From: Candidatus Lambdaproteobacteria bacterium
GTDB taxonomy: Bacteria > SAR324 > JACQKK01
Assembly: GCA_016204605.1 (NCBI GenBank)
Contig: JACQKK010000048.1
Coordinates: forward strand, 1-34,887
Reading direction: 5' to 3'
DNA length: 34,887 bases
Position numbers and translations under genes: made by a program. Below, piece after piece: positions 10,001 to 17,800 of this stretch; within the stretch, counting starts at the first letter, position 1, and the number at the start of each line of letters is the position of its first letter. Under the pieces are notes generated by a model. The model saw only the letters and a list, made by a program, of their open reading frames with translations, made no database searches and was not told the origin of the DNA.

Positions 10001-10613
10001 CGTTCGTGACGATCTTGAGCGCCGCCCAGAGGCCGCTATAGCGGGAGAGGGCGATGGCGTGCAGCCCCAGCTCCAGCACCGCCTGCGGATCGCCCGGCAC
10101 GAGCGTGGGGAGATACAGGTCGTACAGGGCAACGGCGCTGTCGCTCGGGAGGGTGCTGCTCTTGCAGGCGGGATCGTCGCCGCACAGCAGCAGCGCGGCG
10201 CCGTGGGTGCCCGTGCCCACGAAATTGGCATGGCGGACGGCGTCGCCAGCCCGGTCCAGCCCGGGCGACTTGCCGTACCAGACGCCGAGCAGCCCGTCGT
10301 AGCGGCTGTGGGGGAAATGGTCGAGCAGTTGCGACCCGTACACGGCGGTGGCCGCCACATCCTCGTTGATGCCCGCCTGCCAGACGATGTCGTGCTCGGC
10401 CAGCAGCGGGCCGGCCCGCTGGATGTGCTTGTCCAACTCGCCGAGCGGCGAGCCCTGGTAGCCGCTGATGAACGTCCCCAACCGGATGCCGGCTGCGCGG
10501 TCCCGCCGGCACTGATCCATCGGCAGACGCACAAGCACCTGGAGCCCGGTCATCGCCACCCGTCCCTCGCGGGTGGTGTACTTGGCATCGAGGTCGAAGG
10601 CCTGCGCGTTCAT
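7074..10613 (-). CDS. fused indolepyruvate-type 2-oxoacid:ferredoxin oxidoreductase
   Basis: It oxidatively decarboxylates aryl or branched 2-oxoacids to acyl-CoA, reducing an electron carrier. In one 1179-residue chain it joins an IorA-like part (transketolase-like pyrimidine domain from about 20; TPP domain about 430-600 with CSGCPHNTST and GDGTYFHS), a ferredoxin-like cluster segment with cysteines at about 633, 636, 639, 645, 666, 672 and 677, an IorB-like gamma domain (about 718-905, GIGGTGVVTADALL), and a C-terminal domain typical of the long proteobacterial form (about 940-1150, DUF6537-like). An upstream ATG at 10730 is possible, but 10611-10613 follows a G-rich Shine-Dalgarno and begins where homology should. 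Its place among amino acid catabolism genes fits transamination products of Phe, Tyr, Trp or branched amino acids. Exact substrate unknown. Confidence 0.92.
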   Translation of the reverse strand: MNAQAFDLDAKYTTREGRVAMTGLQVLVRLPMDQCRRDRAAGIRLGTFISGYQGSPLGELDKHIQRAGPLLAEHDIVWQAGINEDVAATAVYGSQLLDHFPHSRYDGLLGVWYGKSPGLDRAGDAVRHANFVGTGTHGAALLLCGDDPACKSSTLPSDSAVALYDLYLPTLVPGDPQAVLELGLHAIALSRYSGLWAALKIVTNVADGGAIVEVHPDQVRAVLPELEIEGRPFKKRQELRLLPPFSVEIERMIHYERMVAARAYVRANRLDRITVRGAKDRLGLIASGKTYDDLVLALRMLGLGETELRDTGIRLYRLALTAPVEPEGLAEFAEGLEEIVVVEEKRGLTELLIRSALFNRPRHPAVFGKFDDQGRPLFPIQGEMQPDQLARLLGAHVARRLAWPALAERLRPLTALAQRGYGPIMARTPYFCSGCPHNTSTRVPEGEQVGGGIGCHTMALTMDRGVVWLTQMGGEGAPWLGLAPFTEKPHLFQNVGDGTYFHSASKVFEACIAARANITFRLLYNSVSAMTGGQVPVGFLTPVDLARRLAAEGVVEVVIVAEDVSAYARRHYGAAIRVEPRAEYDRVLRELARVRGVTVIVFDQQCAAEKRRARKRGLQATPRRRVVINEAVCEGCGDCGVKSNCLSVVPVETEYGRKTRIHQSSCNLDYSCLAGNCPAFMTIELGAGTRPVQRPGLAKPLQEVPPEPPRRPSCARPYTVLLVGIGGTGVVTADALLVTAAQLEGKYALHLDQTGLAQKGGAVVSNFIVCESPLARPNRIAAGEADLVLAFDLLGAVSADNLNRCRPERTVVMANTHATATAQVVTDVRAEYPALEALKARLERWTERERNQYVDVGALTDPLFGDHIADNVFLLGAAYQAGLLPLRAESLEAAISGNGVQVAENLSAFRWGRAWQHEPDVVLRAIRGDRPIESPGQAALRRLARHAPRQVSAYRALVATLPPGKRLATLLEPRLADLILYQDAACARGYLDAVARVAAAERERAPGRTELTEAFARGLFKLMAYKDEYEVARLWLQHPTRAQVRAAYEGPLTWRYHLQPPLLKAFGLRRKLGIGEWIVPLFRVLAALKGLRGTGLDPFGWLPARREERRLIGWYRQLVFALLPTLGHHNHGLAVQVASLADGIRGYEEVKARNVAWAEGESRRLLEAYGTLRPVRQAG

Positions 10614-10746
10614 GGCGCCCCCCTGCGCAAGCATCCCGCCGCCGCTTGCGGCGTGACTCCTCCTTTTCCGCGTGGGTTTCCAAGTCGGTACGCCTCGAGG
10701 GTACTCCCGCCCGCCTGCGCTGACAAACACGCCTCTCGATGGCGGC

Positions 10747-10773
10747 GCCAGGCGTGCGGTGCCAGGCGTGCGG
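10747..10773. repeat. tandem 13/14-base direct repeat
   Basis: GCCAGGCGTGCGG occurs at 10747-10759 and again at 10761-10773, separated by a single T, so the unit is 14 bases. It lies in the divergent intergenic region. It may be a simple slippage duplication. Confidence 0.6.
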
Positions 10774-11060
10774 CGCCCAGGAGGTCGCCGGCGCCGTCGA
10801 ACCCGCGGGCAACCGACCTGGGCGGATGGCGAACGCCCGGCGATACGCTCCTGCCCATCCGCGGAGATGCTCCCGCGCCGGCCGCCGCTTCCGCTGGCGA
10901 GGATGGACGTTCCGCGTAAAAAGGCGGAGCCTCACCGACGAGGCACCTGCCGCTTTCGGGGGATCAACGCTCGCCTGCGATGGCGCGCCCAGGGGGCGGC
11001 TGCGAGCTCCCGGCCCGTCCGGGCCCAGCCTCCGATCCGCAAACGGCATGATGGCATTCG

Positions 11061-11076
11061 GCTTCGGATTCGAAGC
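11061..11076. promoter_or_regulatory. small perfect inverted repeat upstream of the acyl-CoA cassette
   Basis: GCTTCG (11061-11066), loop GATT, CGAAGC (11071-11076) form a perfect dyad 68-83 bases before the ATG of the thiolase-like gene. It could be an operator half-site pair for a repressor or a leader hairpin. No regulator gene is adjacent to support either reading. Confidence 0.25.
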
Positions 11077-11143
11077 GACGCTGCTCTCCTCACATCCTGA
11101 ACCCGGAGCCGCCTTTCCGAACCTTCAGCGAGAGCGAGCCGCC

Positions 11144-12343
11144 ATGAGAGACGTTGCGATCATCGGCGCCGGCATGATTCCCTGCCGTTCGCGATGGATC
11201 GACAAGACCTATTGGGAGCTTGCCCAGTGGGCGGTCGCCGAGGCCATCAAGGATGCGGGCATCCATATCAATGCCATCGAGGCGGGAGCGATCGGCATCT
11301 ACAACGACATCTTCGAGTTTCAGGCCATTCCCGAAAGCCCCCTGCAGAGCATCATCGGTCTCGCGAACAAGCCGTTGCTGCGGGTATCCAGCGGCGGCGC
11401 CACCGGGGCTTACACGATGCTCGCCGCCCACACGATGGTGGCGAGCGGGAAACACGACATGGTCTTGGTGCTGGGCGTAGAAAAAGCGCTCGATTGTTAC
11501 GACTATGAAGCCGAAAGCCCGACGCCGGCGGTTGTCCAGACCATCGCCTATTCCTGGGATCCGTGGTTCGAGCGCCCGCTCGGGGCGCACGCCTCCTCAA
11601 GCTATGCGCAGGTGATTCAAGCCTATATGGACGAGCATCCCGGCGATCTTGCGCTTTCCGCCCGCGCCCGGCTTGTCGAGCTGCTTTCCACGCAGGCGCA
11701 CCTCAACCCCTACGCCCAGCGCCGCGACGAGACCGTCACGGCGGAACAGGTCTGCAACTCGCGTTACGTCGTTTTCCCCATCCGCGTGCTCGAAACGTGC
11801 GTCTACACGGAGGGCGCGTGCGCCCTCATCTTCGCATCGCCGGAGAAGGCTGAAGAACTGCGGAAGGAGACTGGACGAGAGCCGATCTGGATCACCGGCG
11901 TCGGTGCGGCGAACGAACCGTATTTCGTGGGACGTGACGTGAGCCGGTACAAGGTGCTCCATCGCATCCATTCCGATCGACTCGCAACGCAGCGAGCACT
12001 CCGGGAAGCGGGACTGACCATCGAGGATATCCAGGTCATCGAAGCGCACGACGCCTTCGCACCGCAGCTCATGATCACGCTGTCCGAAATGGGGGTCGTT
12101 CCGCTTGGGCGTGCGAACGATCTGGTCGAGGAGGGCATCGTCATGCCGGGAGGAAGGCTGCTCGTGAATCCATCGGGCGGACTGATCTTCGGGGGCCATT
12201 TCGTCGGCGGCTCCAACATGATGTCCACCTGGAGCGTGATGCGCGAGATGAAGGCGCGCGACCTCGACCACGGGTTGGTGCATGGCACCGGCGCCTCTCT
12301 CTCGATGTATGGCGTGGTGTTCGTCCTCGAAAGGAGGGGATAG
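11144..12343 (+). CDS. thiolase-fold (SCP2-thiolase/lipid-transfer type) protein without nucleophilic Cys
   Basis: A 399-residue thiolase-superfamily protein of the SCPx/lipid-transfer subgroup. The N terminus RDVAIIGAGMIP and the block EAHDAFAPQLMITLSEMG (about 300-317, His302) are subgroup hallmarks, and NPSGGLIFGGHFVGG (about 342-356, His352) replaces the usual GHPxGATG. The nucleophile position, normally Cys in a CAxG motif, reads VSSGGATG (81-88), so Gly85 stands where Cys is expected. Thiolysis by the standard mechanism is therefore unlikely; Cys-less relatives such as Ltp2 act as retro-aldolases with a DUF35 partner. The ATG at 11144 was chosen over an upstream in-frame ATG at 10739 because family homology starts there. 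The next gene starts two bases after the stop behind AAGGAGG, so the pair is co-translated. Confidence 0.88.
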   Translation: MRDVAIIGAGMIPCRSRWIDKTYWELAQWAVAEAIKDAGIHINAIEAGAIGIYNDIFEFQAIPESPLQSIIGLANKPLLRVSSGGATGAYTMLAAHTMVASGKHDMVLVLGVEKALDCYDYEAESPTPAVVQTIAYSWDPWFERPLGAHASSSYAQVIQAYMDEHPGDLALSARARLVELLSTQAHLNPYAQRRDETVTAEQVCNSRYVVFPIRVLETCVYTEGACALIFASPEKAEELRKETGREPIWITGVGAANEPYFVGRDVSRYKVLHRIHSDRLATQRALREAGLTIEDIQVIEAHDAFAPQLMITLSEMGVVPLGRANDLVEEGIVMPGGRLLVNPSGGLIFGGHFVGGSNMMSTWSVMREMKARDLDHGLVHGTGASLSMYGVVFVLERRG

Positions 12344-12345
12344 CC

Positions 12346-13356
12346 ATGACACGCGATAGGATGATCATACCCCCGGAGATGCTGCCCCGCAGCGAACGCG
12401 AGGACGTGATCGGACCAACGGGATCCCCGATCATTGTCAGGAATGAGGCCATGTTCACCGCCATGAAACACTCCGCGGGAGAACTCTCTCCATTCTTCGT
12501 GGCTCTGAGGGACGAATGTCGCATTACCGGACATTTCTGTCCGTCCTGCAAACAAACCATTTGTCCTCCTTTTCAGACCCGATGTCCGGAGTGCAACTTC
12601 GTGGAAATGGAGCGGGTTTCAATCGGTGATCGCGGCGTGATGGCGGCCGCGCCGGTGATTGTGTTCTTTGCGCCGTCCCGATTCAAGAACGAGGCACCGT
12701 TTGCCAACGGCTATGTTTTCCTGAGAGACGAGCGAGGCCGGGAATGCGATACCGCGCTTCCGGTGCGCGTGCGGACGACGACCGGAATGATGCGTCCAGG
12801 AATCGTCAACAAAAACACTCCGGTAAAGGTCGTGTTCAAGAACACGCGCGAGGGCAGCTTGCAGGACATTTTCGTGGTGGCCGAATCAGAATTGAGAGCA
12901 CCGGACATACAGCGCACCCCGCTCATGGAGAGTGATCTGATCGCGGCGAAGACAGTCCGGGCACCGCTGCTGGTGCGCCCCCGGTTCCGGGCCGACTTCG
13001 CAAGATTCGTCGGCCTGCTGAGTGATCTCTCCGGGCGGGTGGCCCGCAGCGGACGCGCACAGGCCGATCTCGCCGGGTGGAGACGCAGCATACGATTTCA
13101 AACGGGGGGTGGAACGGTGGACGTCCGTATCGACGACAAGGTCTTATCGGTCGATGCCGATATGCCTGCGCGGACGGGCGAACCCGATGTGCTGCTCGCG
13201 ATCGACGATCCGAAGTCTGTGCTCGCGTGGATCACGGATGGCGCCGCGCTCACCAATCTGCTCATGGATGGCTCGGTGCGAATGGACGCCGGCGATCTGG
13301 AGACGATCACCCGGCTCGACCGGCTGCCGCGGTCCTTGCGCCGCGATCGCATCTAG
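12346..13356 (+). CDS. DUF35 zinc-ribbon/OB-fold protein fused to an SCP2-like domain
   Basis: A 336-residue two-domain protein. The N-terminal part is a DUF35 (ChsH2/BbsA-type) partner subunit: a helix (residues about 36-58), a rubredoxin-like zinc ribbon with Cys65-x2-Cys68 and Cys80-x2-Cys83, then an OB-fold (about 90-180). Such proteins are obligate partners of thiolase-fold enzymes and position the CoA substrate. The C-terminal part (about 210-336) resembles an SCP2 sterol-carrier domain: the SIRFQTGG and VDVRIDD strands, VLLAIDDPKSVLAWI, then LLMDGSVRMDAGDLETITRL, with the typical basic end. The ATG has a perfect AAGGAGG upstream that overlaps the end of the thiolase-like gene. The fusion suggests the complex handles a hydrophobic acyl-CoA. 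The SCP2 call rests on pattern only. Confidence 0.82.
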   Translation: MTRDRMIIPPEMLPRSEREDVIGPTGSPIIVRNEAMFTAMKHSAGELSPFFVALRDECRITGHFCPSCKQTICPPFQTRCPECNFVEMERVSIGDRGVMAAAPVIVFFAPSRFKNEAPFANGYVFLRDERGRECDTALPVRVRTTTGMMRPGIVNKNTPVKVVFKNTREGSLQDIFVVAESELRAPDIQRTPLMESDLIAAKTVRAPLLVRPRFRADFARFVGLLSDLSGRVARSGRAQADLAGWRRSIRFQTGGGTVDVRIDDKVLSVDADMPARTGEPDVLLAIDDPKSVLAWITDGAALTNLLMDGSVRMDAGDLETITRLDRLPRSLRRDRI

Positions 13357-13462
13357 AGCCGGAAAGGATGCGGCCACGCCGTTCGGAAGCCATTGCGGAG
13401 TTTCGATCGGGCGGTCCAGGTCGGGATGCCGATGACGAATTCTGCCGAAGACGAGGACGCCG

Positions 13463-14617
13463 ATGAATTGGCATGACCACCATGATGCCGAGGTGATGGA
13501 AATGATCGGCTCGGTCAGGACATTCCTGGACCGGAGCGTGGCGCCGCTGTACAAGACCCACGAACGGGAAGGGAGGTTTCCCGATGCGCTCGTACCGCAA
13601 CTGGCAGACATGGGCCTGCTGGGTCTCACGATTCCAAAGGAATACGGTGGACTTGGCCGCGGCGTGCTGCTCGCATCCCTCGTTGCCCGCGAGCTTGCCT
13701 ATGCCTGGGGGTCTCTTCATCTCATCTGGACGGCGGACACGTCGCTCGCGGCGTTTCCGATCCTCCATGCCGGGAACAGAAGGCAGAAGGAAGCGTATCT
13801 CCCGCGGCTGGCCTCCGGCGAGATGCTCGGGTGCTACGCCTTGACGGAACCGGATTCAGGCTCTGACGCGGCGGCCATGAAGACGCGCGCCGCCAGGAAG
13901 AAGGATGGGTGGGTTCTGAACGGAAGCAAGACCTTCATCACCAATGCCTTGCATGCCTCGGTCGCGGTCGTCTTCGCAAGAACGGGAGCGGGTCCCCACG
14001 ACATCTCGGCGTTCCTCGTGGAAAGCGAAACACCGGGACTCGCGCTTCCGGGGCTCACGGTGAAGCGGATCGATAAGCATGTCCTCAGGAGCTCGGATTT
14101 CTGCGAACTTTCGTTCGAGGATGTCGTCGTGCCCGATGGGGCGTTGCTGGGCGGCATCAACACGGGCTTCGGCATTGCCATGTCGACCCTCGATCGCGGG
14201 CGCATCAATATCGCGGCACAGGCCGCGGGCCTCGCCGCACGGGTGTTTGACGACGCCTTCGCGTACGTCACCAAGGTGCGCTCGCAGTTCGGCCGGATGG
14301 TCTGGGAGAACCAGGCCGTGCAATTCGACTTCGCGGATGCTTATGCGAGCCTGCTGGCCGCATGGTCCCTCGTGGAGCGCACCTCGATCCATGTCGATGC
14401 CGGCCATCCCGCGGGTCTGATGGCCTCGGCCACGAAGCTGTTTGCGACGGTCGAGTGCAAGAAGGTGGCGTTCTCGATCGGCGAATACTTCGGCGGAAGT
14501 CTCGTGACTTCGGACACGGATGCGCTAATGCGAATGCTCGACCTGGTTCCGGTACCGATCTACGAAGGGACGTCCAACATTCAGAGAATCGTCATTGCCC
14601 GACAACTGCAGGAATGA
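13463..14617 (+). CDS. acyl-CoA dehydrogenase
   Basis: A 384-residue FAD-dependent acyl-CoA dehydrogenase that introduces the alpha,beta double bond into a CoA thioester. Domain order is normal: N-terminal helices, a middle beta domain with CYALTEPDSGSDAAAMKTRA (about 124-143), and a C-terminal helical domain with RSQFGRMVWENQAVQF and the catalytic-base motif IYEGTSNIQR (Glu368). The segment just before the catalytic loop reads SDTDALMRMLDLVP rather than the common arrangement ending in RDA, so substrate fit may be unusual. GAGGAC lies upstream of the ATG. It is separated from the DUF35 gene by 106 bases but is in the same orientation, so probably the same transcript. The gene ends inside a perfect tandem duplication. 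Confidence 0.93.
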   Translation: MNWHDHHDAEVMEMIGSVRTFLDRSVAPLYKTHEREGRFPDALVPQLADMGLLGLTIPKEYGGLGRGVLLASLVARELAYAWGSLHLIWTADTSLAAFPILHAGNRRQKEAYLPRLASGEMLGCYALTEPDSGSDAAAMKTRAARKKDGWVLNGSKTFITNALHASVAVVFARTGAGPHDISAFLVESETPGLALPGLTVKRIDKHVLRSSDFCELSFEDVVVPDGALLGGINTGFGIAMSTLDRGRINIAAQAAGLAARVFDDAFAYVTKVRSQFGRMVWENQAVQFDFADAYASLLAAWSLVERTSIHVDAGHPAGLMASATKLFATVECKKVAFSIGEYFGGSLVTSDTDALMRMLDLVPVPIYEGTSNIQRIVIARQLQE

Positions 14618-14630
14618 CAACTGCAGGAAT
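14601..14630 (+). repeat. perfect 15-base tandem duplication across the acyl-CoA dehydrogenase stop codon
   Basis: GACAACTGCAGGAAT occurs at 14601-14615 and again at 14616-14630. The TGA stop (14615-14617) is formed by the junction of the two copies. Reading on in the same frame, the second copy repeats QLQE and meets TAG at 14630-14632. The duplication is exactly five codons long. Confidence 0.9.
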
Positions 14631-14792
14631 AGGGCGTGCAGCGTGCCGGGGCGCGCCGCAGGTCGCGAAGTCGGGTCGTACCTCGCCGGCGTGTGGCGGG
14701 AACGGGTTCGCGTGCCGCCTTCAAGAGGATGTGGCGTTTCGAGGGACTCACCGTTAGCCGGATCGAAAGACCCCGTGCGGAACGTCCTGCGC

Positions 14793-14812
14793 TCTGCCGA
14801 ACGCCCGGCAGA
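14793..14812. terminator. 7-base-pair hairpin between convergent genes
   Basis: TCTGCCG (14793-14799), loop AACGCC, CGGCAGA (14806-14812) form a perfect stem 14 bases beyond the putA stop. The acyl-CoA dehydrogenase gene converges from the left. There is no T-tract in either direction, so function as a terminator is only plausible. Confidence 0.4.
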
Positions 14813-14825
14813 ACAGCCCCCGGAT

Positions 14826-17800
14826 TCAGCCGGTTGGCGGCGCGAAGCCCTGGCGGAGCAGGTTTTCCGTGATCGTGCGGGGTTCCAGAAACTGGAGCAG
14901 GTAGTCCGGCCCGCCCGCCTTGGAGCCCATGCCCGACATCCCGAATCCCCCGAACGGCTGCCGCTGCACCACCGCGCCGGTGATCCCCCGGTTGATGTAG
15001 AGGTTTCCCACCCGGAATTCGCGCCTGGCCTGCTCGAGGTGGCGGGGACTGCGCGAATAGACCCCGCCCGTGAGGGCATAGGGGGTGCCGTTCGCCAGCG
15101 CCAGGGCTGCATCGAAGCCGGGCGCGCGCTGCACCACCAGTACCGGTCCGAAGATCTCCTCCTGCACCAGGGGTGAGTCCGGCTCCACGTCCGTGAACAC
15201 GGTCGGCGGGACGAAGAAGCCTTCGGCGGGCACCGGCCCCGCGCGGGCGACCACCCGCGCCGTCCGCTCCCCCTGCGCCAGGTAGCGCCTCACTTTGGCC
15301 AGGGCGTCTTCGTCGATCAGCGGCCCCACGTCGGGGCCCGGTGCCTCTGCCGGCCCCAGGCGGAGGTCGCGCACCGCCTCGCCGAGCCGCGTGAGCAGGC
15401 GGTCGGACACGAGGGGTAGGGCGATCACCCGCGACGCGGCGGAGCACTTCTGCCCCTGGTAGCCGAACGCCGACTGCAGGATGCCGCGCACCGCCTCGTC
15501 GAGGTCGGCGTCGTCGTCGACGATGATCGCATTCTTGCCGCCCATTTCGGCAATGACGCGCTTGATGGCGCGCTGGCCGGTGTGGGTGCGGGCCGCCGCT
15601 TCCACGATCTTCAGCCCCACGTCCTTCGAGCCGGTGAAGGCGATGAAGCGGATGCGCGGGTCCGCCACGAGCGCCGCCCCGATCTCCTCGCCATAGCCGG
15701 GCAGGAACGCCAGCACGTCGCCGGGGATGCCTGCCTCGAGCAACACCTCCACCAGCATCGCTGCCGTCACCGAAGACTGCTCGGCCGGTTTGTAGAGCAC
15801 GCAGTTCCCCGTCACCAGCGCGGCGCTGGCCATTCCGGTGGAGATGGCCAGCGGGAAGTTCCATGGCGCGATGACCGCGCCCACCCCGCGCGGCTGGTAC
15901 AGAACCCTATTGTCTTCCCCAGGCAGCGGCTGCGTGCGGCGTGGCTCGCCCAGCCGCTCCATCTGCCGGGCATAGTAGCGGAGGAAATCCACCGCCTCCA
16001 CCACGTCGAGATCGGCCTCGTACCAGGTCTTCCCTGTCTCGTGCACCATCAGGGCGCACAGGTCGAACCGCCGCGACAGCATCCGTTCGGCGGCCCGACG
16101 CAGCAGGTCCGCCCGCTCCTGGCAGGGCCGTGCCTGCCACGCGGGGAATGCCGCCTCGGCCCGGGCGAGCGCCTCTTCGACCTCGGCCGGGCCGGCCGCT
16201 CGCACCTCGCCCACCACCCGATCGGGATGGGAGGGATTGACGCGGCGGAAGCGGCGCTTCGCGCCGCCGGCGGCGGCAGGCAGCGGGCGTCCGCCGAGGA
16301 TCGGCCCCACCTCCATCGGCAGGCGTAAGGCCATGCGGCGTATCGCCTCGCGCATCCGCGCGCCCACCTCCGCGCGCTGGAACTCGAGCTTGGGTGCGTT
16401 GCGGAACGCCGGCTCCGGTGGCGGTGCCGCGACGGACTGCGCCGGCGGCGCCGGCACGCGCAGCAGCAGCGCCGGGCTTTTCCCCTCCGCGAAGCGCTGG
16501 CGCAGGAAGGATTCATTGGACGTGTTTTCCAGCAGCCGGCGCACCAGATAGGCCATACCGGTCACCAGATCGCCCACCGGCGCATAGTGGCGCACGAAGT
16601 AGCCCATCCCGTGCAGGGCGCGGGCGATGGGTGTGCCCATGCCGTACAGCACCTGGAACTCGTAGCTCCCACGCGGCAGGCGCAGCTCCTGTTCCAACGC
16701 CATGGCCGTGGCCAGGCTGCGCACATTATGGCTGCCGATGGCCGCGCGGACGACGTCGTGGTGCGTCATCAACAGCCGGCAGCACTGCTCGAAGCTGGCG
16801 TCCGTGCGCCATTTCTCCTCGAAGACCGGGCAGGGCCAGTTTTCCTGCCGGGCGATGATCGTCTCGTAGTCCCAGTACGCGCCCTTCACCAGCCGCACGG
16901 TGAAGCGGCGACCGAGCCGCCGGCTCCACGCGATGAATTCCCGGAGGTCGCCAAGGGTCTCCTTGAGATAGGCCTGCAGCGCCACCCCGGCATCGGCGAA
17001 GCCCGCGAATTCGGGCTCCTCCATCAGCTCGCGGAACACGCGCAAGGCGATGTCCTTGCTCCGGTACAGCTCCATGTCCAGGCACACGAACGCCCGCCGG
17101 TCGCGCGCCCGGCGCAGGATGGGCCGGAGCCTCTCCTTGAGCGCGGCCACGGTGCCCTCGGTATCGGCGGGCGCGCTGCGGGAATACAACGAAGAAAGCT
17201 TCACGGAAATATTGGCCCGTGGTGTCTGCGAATCGCCGCCGAAGGGGTGGTGCGGCCACGCGGCCATGGCCTCCGCCAGGCGCTCGACGAGCTGCAGATA
17301 CCGCTCCTGGTAAGCGAGCGCCTCGCGCTCGCTGACTGCCTTCTCGCCGAGCAAGTCCACCGTGGCGCCGAAGCCCTCGCGCCAGGCGGCCTCCAGCAGC
17401 GGCAGCGCAACCTCGGGCGCCTCCGCGACGATGAACTGCCGGGCCAGCGCCAGCACGTTCCGGCGAATGAGGTGGCCGGCGGAGCCCGCCAGCAGCGGCG
17501 TACCGCCGGCGACGCCGAGGGCCCATTGCAGAAGCCGCGCGCCGCCGCCTGCATCGTCGCCGAAGTACTCCTGGATGTGCAGCGCAAGCTGCTCCGGCGT
17601 GTGCAGGCTGGGGAGCACGTCGATGAACCGGAAAGCCTGTGCCTTGAACCGCTCGTCGTCGAGACACAGCTCCAGCAGCTTGTCGGACCAGTACCGCCGT
17701 CCCCAGGAGCGGCCGCCGTCAATTCGCATGCGCTCGAAGAGCGCGCGGCCGCTCTGCTGGATACGCGCCTCCAGCCCGGTCGCCGTCGGCTCCGGCGGGC

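Larger units (their letters stand above)
10614..11143. other. divergent intergenic region upstream of the oxidoreductase and the thiolase-like gene
   Basis: This 530-base gap holds no supported gene. It contains an inverted repeat CGCCGC-TT-GCGGCG (10640-10653) in the presumed leader of the oxidoreductase gene, a tandem 14-base duplication (10747-10773) and a 6-base-arm hairpin (11061-11076), the last two listed separately. The composition drops in GC towards the thiolase-like gene. No clear -35/-10 pair was found. Confidence 0.4.

Noticed and set aside
10614..10730. A 39-residue N-terminal extension of the oxidoreductase
   Set aside because: The extension is Arg/Gly-rich and unlike the family. 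The start at 10613 has a G-rich Shine-Dalgarno and matches the expected N terminus.
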